Shown: one piece after another, positions 43,168-52,374 of the stretch
Position numbering within the stretch: the stretch's first letter is position 1
Layout of the letters: each line of letters begins with the position of its first letter
From: Clostridiaceae bacterium
GTDB taxonomy: Bacteria; Bacillota; Clostridia; Lachnospirales; Lachnospiraceae
DNA length: 64,000 nt
Direction of reading: 5' to 3'
NCBI GenBank assembly: GCA_009911305.1
Contig: QXXC01000017.1
Span: 17,842-81,841, forward strand
The notes under the pieces: generated by a model
Seen by the model: the letters and a program-made list of their open reading frames with translations, nothing else
Database searches by the model: none
Told to the model about the DNA's origin: nothing
Program-made: the position numbers and the translations under genes

Positions 43168-44556
43168 ATGCAAAAATACGAACAATATAAACGGATGCTC
43201 CGTTTCCTGCTGTCGCTGCTTTTTACAGCGGCGCAGGCCGGGGTATTTTACTACACATGGATGGCATATTACAACGGGCTGATGGAAAGCCCCTTCCAGA
43301 GGAAAGGAAACTGGCTGATGGCCGCGTTCTACACGCTGCTCATCCTCCTGTTCGCCCATATGTACAGCGGCTGGAGGATCGGGGCGCTTAAGGCGTTCCA
43401 CCTGATCTGGTCCCAGAGCTTAAGCCTTCTGTTTGCGGATGCGGTGATTTATCTGGTGATCACGCTTCTGACGAAACGCTTTCAGACCTTTCTCCCGCTG
43501 CTGGCCATGTTTGCGGCGCAGTGTGTGTTTACCGGCGTCTGGGGCATGGCCAGCACGGCATGTTACCTGCGGGCTTACCCGCCGCGCCGGGTGCTGATGG
43601 TGTACGGCGATCGTCCGAACCTGGGGCTGGCTCGGAAGTTTCACAGCCGTGAAGATCGCTATATCATTTGTGAAACCATACATATATCAGAGGGCATGGG
43701 GCGCATCGCAGAGCGGATCCGGGAGTATGAAGGCGTCGTGATCGGAGACATCCCTACACCGTCCCGCAACCGGATACTGAAATACTGCTACGAACAGTCG
43801 GTGCGGACGTATACGAGCCCAAAGATATCCGATATCCTGATCCGCAGCGCGGAAAGCCAGCACCTGTTTGACACGCCGATCCTGCTTTCCAGGAACAGCG
43901 GGCTGACCTTTGAGCAGCGGGCGGTGAAGCGGGGGGTGGACATTGTGTTCTCTCTGGCGGCCGTGGCAGTTTTATCGCCGCTGATGGCGGTCACGGCGCT
44001 GGCGGTGAAGCTGGAGGACGGGGGGCCGGCGCTCTTTAAACAGAAACGGGCTACGATAAACGGGCGGGTCTTTGAGGTACTTAAATTCCGCAGCATGATT
44101 GTGAATGCGGAGCGGGAGGGCGCCTCGGTTCCGGCCACGGAGCAGGACGCGAGGATCACAAGGGTGGGGCGGTTCATCCGCGCGGCCCGGATCGACGAGC
44201 TGCCCCAGCTTTTTAACATATTAAAGGGGGAAATGAGCCTGGTGGGGCCCAGGCCGGAGCGGCTGGAGCATGTGGAGAAATATTCGCGGGATATCCCGGA
44301 ATTCCCCTACCGGCTGAAGGTAAAGGGCGGCCTGACCGGCTATGCGCAGGTCTATGGGAAATACAATACGACGGCGTATGATAAGCTAAAGCTGGATCTC
44401 ACCTATATCCAGAACTACAGTATCCGCCTGGACATTGAGATTCTGTTCCAGACGGTGCGGATCCTGTTCATGAAGGAGAGCACGGAAGGGTTCAGCGAGG
44501 AGGCGAGCACAGAGATGACGGAGTACAGTAAATCGCGGATGAGGAGCGGGGGATGA
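43168..44556 (+). CDS. Polyprenyl-phosphate sugar-1-phosphate transferase (initiating enzyme)
   Basis: This 462-residue enzyme starts repeat-unit synthesis by moving a sugar-1-phosphate from a nucleotide sugar to undecaprenyl phosphate. The N-terminal half has four or five membrane helices and a CoA-binding-like region, as in WcaJ/WbaP proteins. The C-terminal bacterial sugar transferase domain (about 285-460) begins RAVKRGVDIVFSLAAVAVLSP and carries KFRSMIVNAE, RIDELPQLFNILKGEMSLVGPRPE and KGGLTGYAQV. AGGAG lies 9 bases before the ATG at 43168. Its stop overlaps the next gene. The first sugar cannot be read from sequence. Confidence 0.93.
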   Translation: MQKYEQYKRMLRFLLSLLFTAAQAGVFYYTWMAYYNGLMESPFQRKGNWLMAAFYTLLILLFAHMYSGWRIGALKAFHLIWSQSLSLLFADAVIYLVITLLTKRFQTFLPLLAMFAAQCVFTGVWGMASTACYLRAYPPRRVLMVYGDRPNLGLARKFHSREDRYIICETIHISEGMGRIAERIREYEGVVIGDIPTPSRNRILKYCYEQSVRTYTSPKISDILIRSAESQHLFDTPILLSRNSGLTFEQRAVKRGVDIVFSLAAVAVLSPLMAVTALAVKLEDGGPALFKQKRATINGRVFEVLKFRSMIVNAEREGASVPATEQDARITRVGRFIRAARIDELPQLFNILKGEMSLVGPRPERLEHVEKYSRDIPEFPYRLKVKGGLTGYAQVYGKYNTTAYDKLKLDLTYIQNYSIRLDIEILFQTVRILFMKESTEGFSEEASTEMTEYSKSRMRSGG

Positions 44557-45830
44557 AAAAGCTGTGGATATGGAACCATGATGCGACGTATATGTTCCGC
44601 AATCGTTCCGGGCGGCATTACTGGTTTGCAAAGTATATCCGGGCGTATGGGTTTGAGCCGGTAGTGTTCTGTGCCAGCACAAACCATTTTGACGGGACGC
44701 AGATGGACTTTAAGGGAAACTACAGGGTGGATACCGTGGATGGGATCCCGTTTGTATTTGTAAAGACGCCGGCCTATAAGGGGAACGGCGGGAAACGGAT
44801 CTGGAACTGGGTGTGCTTTTACCGCGGGCTGTTCCGGATATACCGGTCTGTGGCCGCAAGGTTCGGGAAGCCGGATGTGATCCTGGCTTCGAGCGTGCAC
44901 CCGCTGACCATGGCGGCCGGCGTGCGGATCGGGAAGCGGCTGGGGATTCCCTGCATCTGCGAGGTGAGGGATCTGTGGCCGGAGGCCATTTTCCAGGCGG
45001 GGATGGCAAGGGAGAGAAGCTTTCTTGGAAGGGCGCTTATCCTGGGCGAACACTGGATCTACCGGAATGCGGACGCCATGATTTTTACCAAGGAAGGCGA
45101 TACGGATTATTTAAGGGAGAGAGGGTGGCTCACAGAGCAGGGCGGGGACATTGACATCCGGCAGTGCTTTTATATCAACAACGGGATTGATCTGCAGGAA
45201 TACATAAAGCAGATCCGGGAAAAGCGGCTGGAGGATCCGGATCTCTCCTCGGACGCATTCCGGGTGACGTATGTGGGGACGCTGCGGAAGGTGAACCACC
45301 TGGAACTCCTGATCCGGGCGGCCGTGCTTTTGAAGGAGGAAACGGACATCGAATTCCTGATTTACGGGGCAGGGGAGGAGGAGGAAGCCTTAAAGCGCCT
45401 GATCCGGGAAAATGGTCTGGAGCGGGTGCATATGAAGGGGTATGTCAACGGGCAGTTTGTGCCGTATATTCTGAGCTGCTCTTCGGTGAATTTGCTGAAT
45501 TATTCGCAACATATGTACAACTGGTCCAGGGGAAACAGTTCGAGGAAGCTTTTTGAGTATATGGCCTCCGGGAAGCCTGTTATCTCGACGGTCGCCATGA
45601 AATATTCGCCCATTGAGAAGTACCGGTGCGGGATTTCGATGGAGAGCGGGAGCGCGGAGGAGCTGGCGGACTGTATCAGGAGGATAAAGGGCATGGGAGC
45701 TGAGGAGCGGGAGCGGATGGGAAGGAATGCGCGGGCCGGGGCGGGGGATTTCGACGCGCCGGTTCTGACCGGGAAGCTGGCGGATGTGATTGAGTATGCG
45801 CAGAGGGAATGGAAGAAAAAACAGAGTTGA
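44553..45830 (+). CDS. Glycosyltransferase family 4 protein, WbuB-like
   Basis: The 425-residue GT-B fold enzyme has the WbuB-type start (WIWNHDATYMFRNRSGRHYWFAKY split over the first 30 residues), VRDLWPEAIFQAG, INNGIDLQEY, YVGTLRKVNHLELLIRA and a late nucleotide-sugar site with KLFEYMASGKPVIS. Such enzymes add an N-acetylated sugar to the lipid-linked first residue. The ATG overlaps the stop of the sugar transferase gene (ATGA), so the two are coupled and likely act in sequence. Confidence 0.9.
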   Translation: MKKLWIWNHDATYMFRNRSGRHYWFAKYIRAYGFEPVVFCASTNHFDGTQMDFKGNYRVDTVDGIPFVFVKTPAYKGNGGKRIWNWVCFYRGLFRIYRSVAARFGKPDVILASSVHPLTMAAGVRIGKRLGIPCICEVRDLWPEAIFQAGMARERSFLGRALILGEHWIYRNADAMIFTKEGDTDYLRERGWLTEQGGDIDIRQCFYINNGIDLQEYIKQIREKRLEDPDLSSDAFRVTYVGTLRKVNHLELLIRAAVLLKEETDIEFLIYGAGEEEEALKRLIRENGLERVHMKGYVNGQFVPYILSCSSVNLLNYSQHMYNWSRGNSSRKLFEYMASGKPVISTVAMKYSPIEKYRCGISMESGSAEELADCIRRIKGMGAEERERMGRNARAGAGDFDAPVLTGKLADVIEYAQREWKKKQS

Positions 45831-45953
45831 ATGGATACGATAACAGAGTAAGGTGAGAACGGCGGCAATGGTTCGTTCCGCTCGGCGCGTCTGCCGCGCT
45901 GGCCTGGCGGATATGTGACAGACGCCGAAATAAAAGTGACAGGAGAGAGGGAT

Positions 45954-47177
45954 ATGGTAAATGTCGTAGGACTTGGGTATATAGGCCTGCCGACCGCATT
46001 GATGCTGGCCGCCCACGGTGTGGAGGTCACCGGGACGGACTGCAGCCGGGAGCTGGTCGATACGCTGAACAGAGGAGAAACCACATTTCAGGAGGAGGGG
46101 CTGGACGGACTGTTTCAGAGGGCCGCTGCGGCCGGGATCCGTTTTTCATCGGAATACATATGCGCAGAGATGTATATCATTTCCGTGCCGACGCCCTATG
46201 ACAAGGCAAGCAAAAAGGTTGACGCCTCTTATGTGCGCGGCGCGGTGGAACAGGTCTTAAAGGTCTGCCCAGGCGGAGCGGTGCTTGTGATCGAGTCAAC
46301 CGTACCGCCGGGAACGATCGAGCGGTTTGTGCGCCCGCTTATTGAAGAAAAGGGGCTGGCTGTGGGGGCGGATATCCATCTTGCTCACGCGCCGGAGCGG
46401 ATCATACCGGGGAATATGGTGTATGAGCTGAAGCATAATTCACGGACCATAGGGGCGGATGAGCCGGAGATTGGGGAGCGGGTAAAGAGGCTGTATGCCT
46501 CCTTCTGTCAGGGGGAGATTGTGACAACGGACATCCGCACCGCGGAGATGACGAAAGTGGTGGAAAATACCTTCCGTGACATCAATATCGCCTTTGCGAA
46601 TGAGCTGGCGAAGATCTGCCGTTCAGACAACCTGGATGTGTATGAGATTATCCGCATCGCCAACCAGCACCCCAGGGTAAACATCTTGTCGCCGGGGCCG
46701 GGAGTCGGCGGGCACTGTATTTCTGTGGATCCATGGTTTCTGGTGGGGGACTATCCGGGGCTTGCCAATATTATTCTGGCAGCCAGGAAAATCAATGACA
46801 GCATGCCGGAGTTTGTGCTGGAGCGCATAAACCAGATCATGAAAGAGGAAGGGATCGCGGATCCCTCGCGGGTGGGCCTTTATGGGCTGACCTATAAAGA
46901 GGATGTGGACGATATGCGGGAGAGCCCCACACTGCAGATGCTGGAATGCATGGAGAGGCATCTGGCAGGCGGGAGAGTGAAGGTGTATGACCCGTATATC
47001 AGAGAGGGCGTGGTGGAGCATCAGTACCACGATTTTGGACAGTTTGTAAATTCGGTTGATATGGTGGTGATTATGGTGGGACACCGCCAGATCCGGGAGC
47101 AGAGAACTGCGTTGAAAGGGAAAATTGTGCTGGATACACGGAATATCTTCGGTGGAAAAGATATCTATTGTCTGTAA
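45954..47177 (+). CDS. UDP-N-acetyl-D-mannosaminuronate dehydrogenase-type enzyme (WecC-like)
   Basis: The 407-residue protein belongs to the UDP-glucose/GDP-mannose dehydrogenase family: GLGYIGLPTALMLA (NAD site), STVPPGTIERFV, AHAPERIIPGN, the catalytic cysteine in GPGVGGHCISVDPWFL and YGLTYKEDVDDMRESPT. The HAPERI and GGHCIPVDP-like patterns fit the UDP-ManNAc branch best, giving a ManNAc uronic acid, so the polymer is probably acidic. A 2-epimerase to make UDP-ManNAc is not in the window. The ATG at 45954 follows AGGAGAGAGG. Substrate is inferred from family resemblance. Confidence 0.85.
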   Translation: MVNVVGLGYIGLPTALMLAAHGVEVTGTDCSRELVDTLNRGETTFQEEGLDGLFQRAAAAGIRFSSEYICAEMYIISVPTPYDKASKKVDASYVRGAVEQVLKVCPGGAVLVIESTVPPGTIERFVRPLIEEKGLAVGADIHLAHAPERIIPGNMVYELKHNSRTIGADEPEIGERVKRLYASFCQGEIVTTDIRTAEMTKVVENTFRDINIAFANELAKICRSDNLDVYEIIRIANQHPRVNILSPGPGVGGHCISVDPWFLVGDYPGLANIILAARKINDSMPEFVLERINQIMKEEGIADPSRVGLYGLTYKEDVDDMRESPTLQMLECMERHLAGGRVKVYDPYIREGVVEHQYHDFGQFVNSVDMVVIMVGHRQIREQRTALKGKIVLDTRNIFGGKDIYCL

Positions 47178-47293
47178 CCTGAATTTGGAAATACGAAGAA
47201 ATATTTGGGCAAGACGGATGGCGGGCCGGATGACAGACAGCGTTTGAAAAATGCTCTACCAGGGAAGCTGGGCATAGGAGGTGCTGCGTAATT

Positions 47294-49570
47294 ATGAAGA
47301 TTTGCTTTGTTGCCCCGGCAGACAATTACCATACAAAAAAGTGGTGCAGGTGGTTTGCTGGGCGTGGGCATGAGGTTCATGTCGTTTCATTCCACCGGGC
47401 TGTGACAGAGAATGCGGAGCTGCATTTTATTGATTGCGGTGTCGGCGTGAGGGAGAATGACTGGAAGAAGCTCCGCTATCTGCTGAGGGCATCTGAACTA
47501 AGGAACATTCTTGCTGAAATGAAACCTGATATTGTAAACGTCCATTATGCAACCAGCTACGGGGCGGCAGCGGCCCTGGCAGGGATTAAGAGGTATGTGC
47601 TGTCCGTGTGGGGGGCGGACGTCTATGATTTCCCGAAAAAAAGCCCCCTGCACCGGCTGATGCTCCGCTTCAGCTTAAATAAGGCTTCATATCTGTTTTC
47701 TACGAGTAAGGCCATGGCCGTAGAAGCGGGAAAATATACAAAAAAAGCATTTGACATTACACCGTTTGGCGTTGACACAGAGCTGTTTTCACCAGGGAAG
47801 CGCATCCGGGCGGGCGATGGGAGATTTATTGTGGGAACCGTAAAAACGCTCTCTGAAAAGTACGGAATTGATTATCTGATAAAAGCGGCTGCAATCATAC
47901 ACAGAGAATATTCGGATATTCCGCTTGAGCTTCGGATCGCAGGGAAAGGCCCATGCGAAAAGGAGTACCGGGATCTGGCAGCACGGCTTCAGGTAAACGG
48001 CATGATAACATGGCTGGGTTTTATCCCGCAGGAGCAGGCAGCCGAAGAGTGGGCCAATATGGACGCCGCCGTCATCCCTTCCACTCTGGAATCCGAATCG
48101 TTCGGAGTTTCGGCTGTCGAGGCGCAGTCCTGCGGCGTCCCTGTCGTTATATCCGATATCCCCGGTCTGATGGAGGCTGCCAGCCCGGGCGTGACGGCCC
48201 TCGTTGTCCCGAGAAAGGACGAGAGGGCGCTGGCAAAAGCGCTTGTCTGGCTGTACCGGAATCCGGAAGCGGGGAAGCGGATGGGGGAAGAAGGGCGGAA
48301 GTATGTGCTGGAGAATTATGAATGGAATGATTGTTTCTCTAAAATTGAACAGAGGTTAAAAATGATCCGGGGGGGGGTACAACGCCTGATTGAATGTCTG
48401 TCCGGCTTTTTCGGGAAAGCGCCGGGGCAGGCAGGCGCAGCGGGCAGAGTTTGTAAGAAAGCCGTTTGTGGGGCAGGGCAGCCGGAAACGTTTAACAAAA
48501 GGATCCTCATTTTAGCGGAGAATTATCCGGACAATGAGGGCGGAGTTTCCATGATGTATGTACATACAAGAAATCTATATTACCGCGAACAGGGGCTGGA
48601 TGTCACGGTCATCAGCTTTCAGGCGCGGACAGGTTATGTATATGAGGGGATTTCCGTCCTGTCCCTGAGGGAATATGAGGCATGCCCCGGAGAGTATGGC
48701 GCGCTGGTTCTTCATGCGGCAAATATAAAGCACCACTACCGCTTCCTGAGAAAATACGGCGCGCGTTTTCCAGGGTTTGTGTTTTTCTACCATGGGCATG
48801 AAGCGCTGAATGTGACGCGCGCCTATCCCAGACCATATCCGTATATGAAAAGGATTGCGTTAAAGACACTGGCGCAGGAGGCATATGACGGCATAAAGCT
48901 TGCGATATGGAGAAATTACCTGCCGGGAGCAGCGGAAAAGTCCCATTTTGTATTCGTAAGCGGCTGGATGTACCGGGAGTTCCTGAAATGGACACGGCTC
49001 TCCCCAAACGTGACGGCCGGACGGTATTCGGTGATTTATAACTGTGTGGGAAAGGAGTTTGAGGAGGGCTGTTATGACGCGGAGGGAGAAAAACAGTATG
49101 ATTTCATAACCGTGCGCAGCAGCCTGGACGGATCCAAGTATTGTATTGATCTTGTCAACCAACTGGCTTTCCATAATCCCTCGCTTCGTTTTGCAGTCAT
49201 TGGCAGGGGGCGTTTTTTTGAATTCAATAAAAAAGCGCCGAACCTGGAGTGGAAAAACCAGACGATGTCCCATGGCGAGATGATACCGCTTTTACAAAAA
49301 GCGCGGTTTGCGCTGATGCCGACGCGGACCGATGCGCAGGGGCTTATGATGTGCGAGATGGCCGCGTTTGGGATGCCGGTTATTACATCGGATATTCCCG
49401 TATGCCATGAGGTATTTGACGGGGTGGAGAATGTGTATTTTATCAGCAATGAGGACGGGAAGCGGGATATGGGGGACTTTGTGAGGCTGGGGAGCCGGTG
49501 TGTGAAGGACAGGAGGCTGGGGAGGGAGCAGACGGTTATGAGGGAAGTGGAGCTGCTTAAGAAAATATAG
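47294..49570 (+). CDS. Tandem glycosyltransferase fusion joined through a poly-G tract
   Basis: The 758-residue frame contains two complete glycosyltransferase domains. Domain A (about 1-357, GT4) runs from MKICFVAPADNYHTKKW through FGVDTELFSPG, GTVKTLSEKYGIDYLIKA and the ESFGVSAVEAQSCGVPVV donor site. Domain B (about 395-758) runs from RILILAENYPDNEGG through TVRSSLDGSKYCIDL to MMCEMAAFGMPVITSDIP. Residues 359-361 are encoded by nine G (48369-48377). Between the tract and domain B there is no in-frame ATG, GTG or TTG until the ATG at 48551, inside domain B. One base lost or gained would end domain A within seven codons and leave B untranslated. AGGAGG precedes the ATG. Confidence 0.88.
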   Translation: MKICFVAPADNYHTKKWCRWFAGRGHEVHVVSFHRAVTENAELHFIDCGVGVRENDWKKLRYLLRASELRNILAEMKPDIVNVHYATSYGAAAALAGIKRYVLSVWGADVYDFPKKSPLHRLMLRFSLNKASYLFSTSKAMAVEAGKYTKKAFDITPFGVDTELFSPGKRIRAGDGRFIVGTVKTLSEKYGIDYLIKAAAIIHREYSDIPLELRIAGKGPCEKEYRDLAARLQVNGMITWLGFIPQEQAAEEWANMDAAVIPSTLESESFGVSAVEAQSCGVPVVISDIPGLMEAASPGVTALVVPRKDERALAKALVWLYRNPEAGKRMGEEGRKYVLENYEWNDCFSKIEQRLKMIRGGVQRLIECLSGFFGKAPGQAGAAGRVCKKAVCGAGQPETFNKRILILAENYPDNEGGVSMMYVHTRNLYYREQGLDVTVISFQARTGYVYEGISVLSLREYEACPGEYGALVLHAANIKHHYRFLRKYGARFPGFVFFYHGHEALNVTRAYPRPYPYMKRIALKTLAQEAYDGIKLAIWRNYLPGAAEKSHFVFVSGWMYREFLKWTRLSPNVTAGRYSVIYNCVGKEFEEGCYDAEGEKQYDFITVRSSLDGSKYCIDLVNQLAFHNPSLRFAVIGRGRFFEFNKKAPNLEWKNQTMSHGEMIPLLQKARFALMPTRTDAQGLMMCEMAAFGMPVITSDIPVCHEVFDGVENVYFISNEDGKRDMGDFVRLGSRCVKDRRLGREQTVMREVELLKKI
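48369..48377 (+). repeat. Poly-G tract G9 between two glycosyltransferase domains
   Basis: Nine consecutive G in frame as cGG-GGG-GGG-Gta. G8 gives RGG-YNA-stop; G10 gives RGGG-TTPD-stop. Confidence 0.97.
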
Positions 49571-49596
49571 TGCATTAAGAGAGGAGAAAGTGTCTT

Positions 49597-50697
49597 GTGA
49601 CCGTATATTTATGTTTGATAATTTGGATCCTGATCGTATGGGGAACAACGCGGGGCGGAAGGATATTTGTGGTATCTGGGAGTGACAAATATCATATCCG
49701 GACAAACCTGTTTTTGGCGGCCGTCTTTTTTTCTTCTTTTTTGTTAATGGCAGCGCGCGGGGAGAGTGTTGGAACGGATACTGCTGTCTACCTGACGCAT
49801 CTTTCTGAAATTGCACAATTAAAATGGGAAACCTTTTTTTCGGGAGGTTGGGATGGGCAGTTTTGTACAAGTGAAAAGGGATTTATGGTTTTTGAAAAAA
49901 TACTGTCTTATTTCACGGAAAAAGGGCAATTTCTTCTTGTCGTTTGTGCTGCGATATATACAGGCTGTATGTATCGATTTTTGAAGCATTTCAGTAATCA
50001 TATACTTACTGCTACTGTGTCATTTCTTTGTGTTGGTTCATATATGCTGGCAATGAATGTGATGAGACAGTGTGTTGCAGTGGGATTTTGCTGTATTGCA
50101 TGGATTCACCTGCAAAATAAACAGCATAAGAAAGCAGCTCTGTGGATTCTGCTGGCATGTACCTTCCATCGTTCGTCCATTATTTTTTTTGTAACGATGT
50201 TATTAAAGAAGATACCTGTAAACCGGACACTGTTTGCAGCAGCCGCCGCTGCTGCCGCCGTATTTTCGGCCTGGGGAAGCCGGATCGTATATTGGGTTAT
50301 AAGTTTTGTTCCGGTTTATGCAGCCAGATATGGAAGGGGCAGGTGGGAAATTTCAACCGCAAACGGAATAAAGATTCTCTGGTTTATAATCGCTTTACTC
50401 ATTATTGTATTAGCTTTTACAACAGACTGGAAAAACAGAGAGAACCATATCATATTTGAAATCATGCTTTGCAGTATGGCATATCTGGCTATTAATATAG
50501 TGGGGCAGTCATTTGACGGTTTTGACAGGCTGGCCATCTTTTTTCAGCCGTTTTTGATTCTTCTGTTTGAAGAGGGCGGAAAATGTTTTGAGCGAAAGAC
50601 ATCCAGAGTGTATTATATGGGAGTTACGGTCTGCATGGCGCTGCTGTTTTTGCGTCTATCATCTACCGCACAATACCAGTATACTCCATTTTGGTAG
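49597..50697 (+). CDS. EpsG-family polysaccharide polymerase (Wzy-like)
   Basis: The 366-residue membrane protein has nine or ten helices. It shows the EpsG pattern: GTDTAVYLTHLSEIA after the second helix, EKGFMVFEKILSYFT, NVMRQCVAVGFCCIAW and the histidine segment TFHRSSIIFFV. EpsG/Wzy proteins join repeat units on undecaprenyl diphosphate at the outer membrane face. The start is GTG at 49597 behind GGAGAAAG. From here to about 55 kb the base composition is visibly more AT-rich than the flanks, as usual for horizontally exchanged polymer genes. Confidence 0.85.
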   Translation: MTVYLCLIIWILIVWGTTRGGRIFVVSGSDKYHIRTNLFLAAVFFSSFLLMAARGESVGTDTAVYLTHLSEIAQLKWETFFSGGWDGQFCTSEKGFMVFEKILSYFTEKGQFLLVVCAAIYTGCMYRFLKHFSNHILTATVSFLCVGSYMLAMNVMRQCVAVGFCCIAWIHLQNKQHKKAALWILLACTFHRSSIIFFVTMLLKKIPVNRTLFAAAAAAAAVFSAWGSRIVYWVISFVPVYAARYGRGRWEISTANGIKILWFIIALLIIVLAFTTDWKNRENHIIFEIMLCSMAYLAINIVGQSFDGFDRLAIFFQPFLILLFEEGGKCFERKTSRVYYMGVTVCMALLFLRLSSTAQYQYTPFW

Positions 50698-50731
50698 GAG
50701 AGCGAACCGCAGCCCAAGAAAGGCCATGATT

Positions 50732-51688
50732 ATGATCAGTGTGGTGATACCAGTATATAAGGTTGAAAAATTTTTGTCGCAATGCATGGATACATTATTG
50801 AAACAATCGTATCATGACATGGATATTATTTTGGTAGACGATGGATCTCCTGATTCCTGTGGGGCGATTTGTGATGAGTATGCCAGAAGAGACGCCAGAA
50901 TCAGGGTGGTTCACAGAAAAAACGGGGGATTATCCGCTGCCAGAAACAGCGGGATCGATATTGCGACTGGAGAGTATATTACATTCATTGACAGCGACGA
51001 TTTCCTACTCCCCGGTATCCTCGAGCATGCTGTGGAACTGGCCGGACGGGAGGGCGCGGATATGGTTAGCTGGCGTCATATCCGGTGCGGGGAGGATCAA
51101 ACGCCGGAGGATATATTTATTTCCAATGAAGGGGGGATCGTTCGGCGCTTTGAAGATGCGCAGGAAAAAATGAAATATTTTCTGGCAGGACAGGAGATCG
51201 GGACGGTCGCATGGGGAAAACTGTACCGCACTGCACTTTTTTCAGATATTCGTTACCCGGTTGGAAAATATCACGAAGATGTATACACAACCTACCAGTT
51301 AGTACATAAGGCGGCAAAAATTGTGACAACGACGGAAACCGGGTATGTGTACCGTAAGACGGGAGGCAGCATAACTACCGAAGGCTTTTCTGAAAGAAGG
51401 CTGGATTCCATTGAAGGGAAGCTGCTACAGGCTGAATTTATTAAATCTCAGTATCCGGATTTATGTGAACTGGCTTATTGCGGAGTGGTTTATTCCTGCA
51501 ACCAGTGTTTAATTCAGATGGGGAAAAGCCATTACAGAAAGGCAGAAACACTCGCGATGCTGCAACGGTTGTACCGGAAATATGGAATATACTATTTGCG
51601 TACGAAGAGATCGTATAAAGGCAGGATTTTTTCGTTTGCGGCGATGCTTCAGATTAAGCTGGCGTTGTGGCTGGCGGGGATGTTCTGA
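50732..51688 (+). CDS. Glycosyltransferase family 2
   Basis: The 318-residue GT-A enzyme starts MISVVIPVYKVEKFLSQCM and has VDDGSPDSCGAICDEYA, KNGGLSAARNSGI and the metal-binding FIDSDDF motif. The C-terminal part is helical with no membrane segment. AAAGG lies 8 bases before the ATG at 50732; an ATG at 50726 is closer to that site, and the longer frame to 50567 lies inside the polymerase gene. Donor and acceptor are unknown. Confidence 0.92.
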   Translation: MISVVIPVYKVEKFLSQCMDTLLKQSYHDMDIILVDDGSPDSCGAICDEYARRDARIRVVHRKNGGLSAARNSGIDIATGEYITFIDSDDFLLPGILEHAVELAGREGADMVSWRHIRCGEDQTPEDIFISNEGGIVRRFEDAQEKMKYFLAGQEIGTVAWGKLYRTALFSDIRYPVGKYHEDVYTTYQLVHKAAKIVTTTETGYVYRKTGGSITTEGFSERRLDSIEGKLLQAEFIKSQYPDLCELAYCGVVYSCNQCLIQMGKSHYRKAETLAMLQRLYRKYGIYYLRTKRSYKGRIFSFAAMLQIKLALWLAGMF

Positions 51689-51703
51689 TTGAGGGAGCAG
51701 GAT

Positions 51704-52342
51704 ATGAATTTAAAAAAGGTTGTAAAGGAACAGTTGCAGGAGAGAATAAACACAAGGAACAGAAAGCGTCTGCTTAACAAAACGCCAAGCATTATCTGCA
51801 GTAATTGTACAGGCGGTTTTTTATATCACTGGTTAGGGCTTGAATTTCGCAGCCCCTTTATTAATCTGTATATGACTCCGGGGGATTTTGTAACTGCGCT
51901 GGAACATTTTGAGGAATTTATGCAAACAGATTTTGAGGAAATCCAAATTCAGGGACTGGACTATCCGGTTGGCAGAGGCGTCTATGATACACAGATTCAT
52001 TTTATGCACTACAAGAATTTTGCGGAGGCGCAGACGGCCTGGAGCAGGAGAAAAGCCAGGCTCGATGTCAGGAATATGGGAATTATGCTCGCAAACCTTG
52101 GGGGGGGGGAAGAACAGTATGGTATTTTGGAACGGTTTGAACAGCTTCCATTTAAACACAAGGTTGCTTTTACGGATCGCGCATATCCGGAAATGAAGAG
52201 TATATTTCGATTGAACGGATACGATTGCCGGAAGGCAAAAAACGGAAACGTATATGCGACACAAAAGCTGAATGGGATGAGATATATCGATCAGTTTGAT
52301 TATGTGGAATGGCTGAATCATTTAAAAGAAGAGATACATTGA
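51704..52342 (+). CDS. DUF1919-family polysaccharide biosynthesis protein carrying a poly-G tract
   Basis: The 212-residue protein has the DUF1919 pattern: SIICSNCTGGFLYHWLGLEFRSP split around residues 30-52, then NLYMTPGDFV and YPVGRG. DUF1919 genes occur in capsule and exopolysaccharide clusters; their reaction is not established. Codons for three glycines in ANLGGGEEQYG come from ten G (52100-52109). With nine G translation stops about 28 codons on; with eleven G it stops after about 10. The full-length frame requires G10. The ATG at 51704 follows a GGGAGCAGGA site. Confidence 0.85.
   Translation: MNLKKVVKEQLQERINTRNRKRLLNKTPSIICSNCTGGFLYHWLGLEFRSPFINLYMTPGDFVTALEHFEEFMQTDFEEIQIQGLDYPVGRGVYDTQIHFMHYKNFAEAQTAWSRRKARLDVRNMGIMLANLGGGEEQYGILERFEQLPFKHKVAFTDRAYPEMKSIFRLNGYDCRKAKNGNVYATQKLNGMRYIDQFDYVEWLNHLKEEIH
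52100..52109 (+). repeat. Poly-G tract G10 inside the DUF1919 gene
   Basis: Ten consecutive G read as GGG-GGG-GGG-Gaa; any change other than three bases truncates the product. Confidence 0.97.
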
Positions 52343-52374
52343 CTGTAGAGTACAGCAGGTCGGAGGAATGAAGC

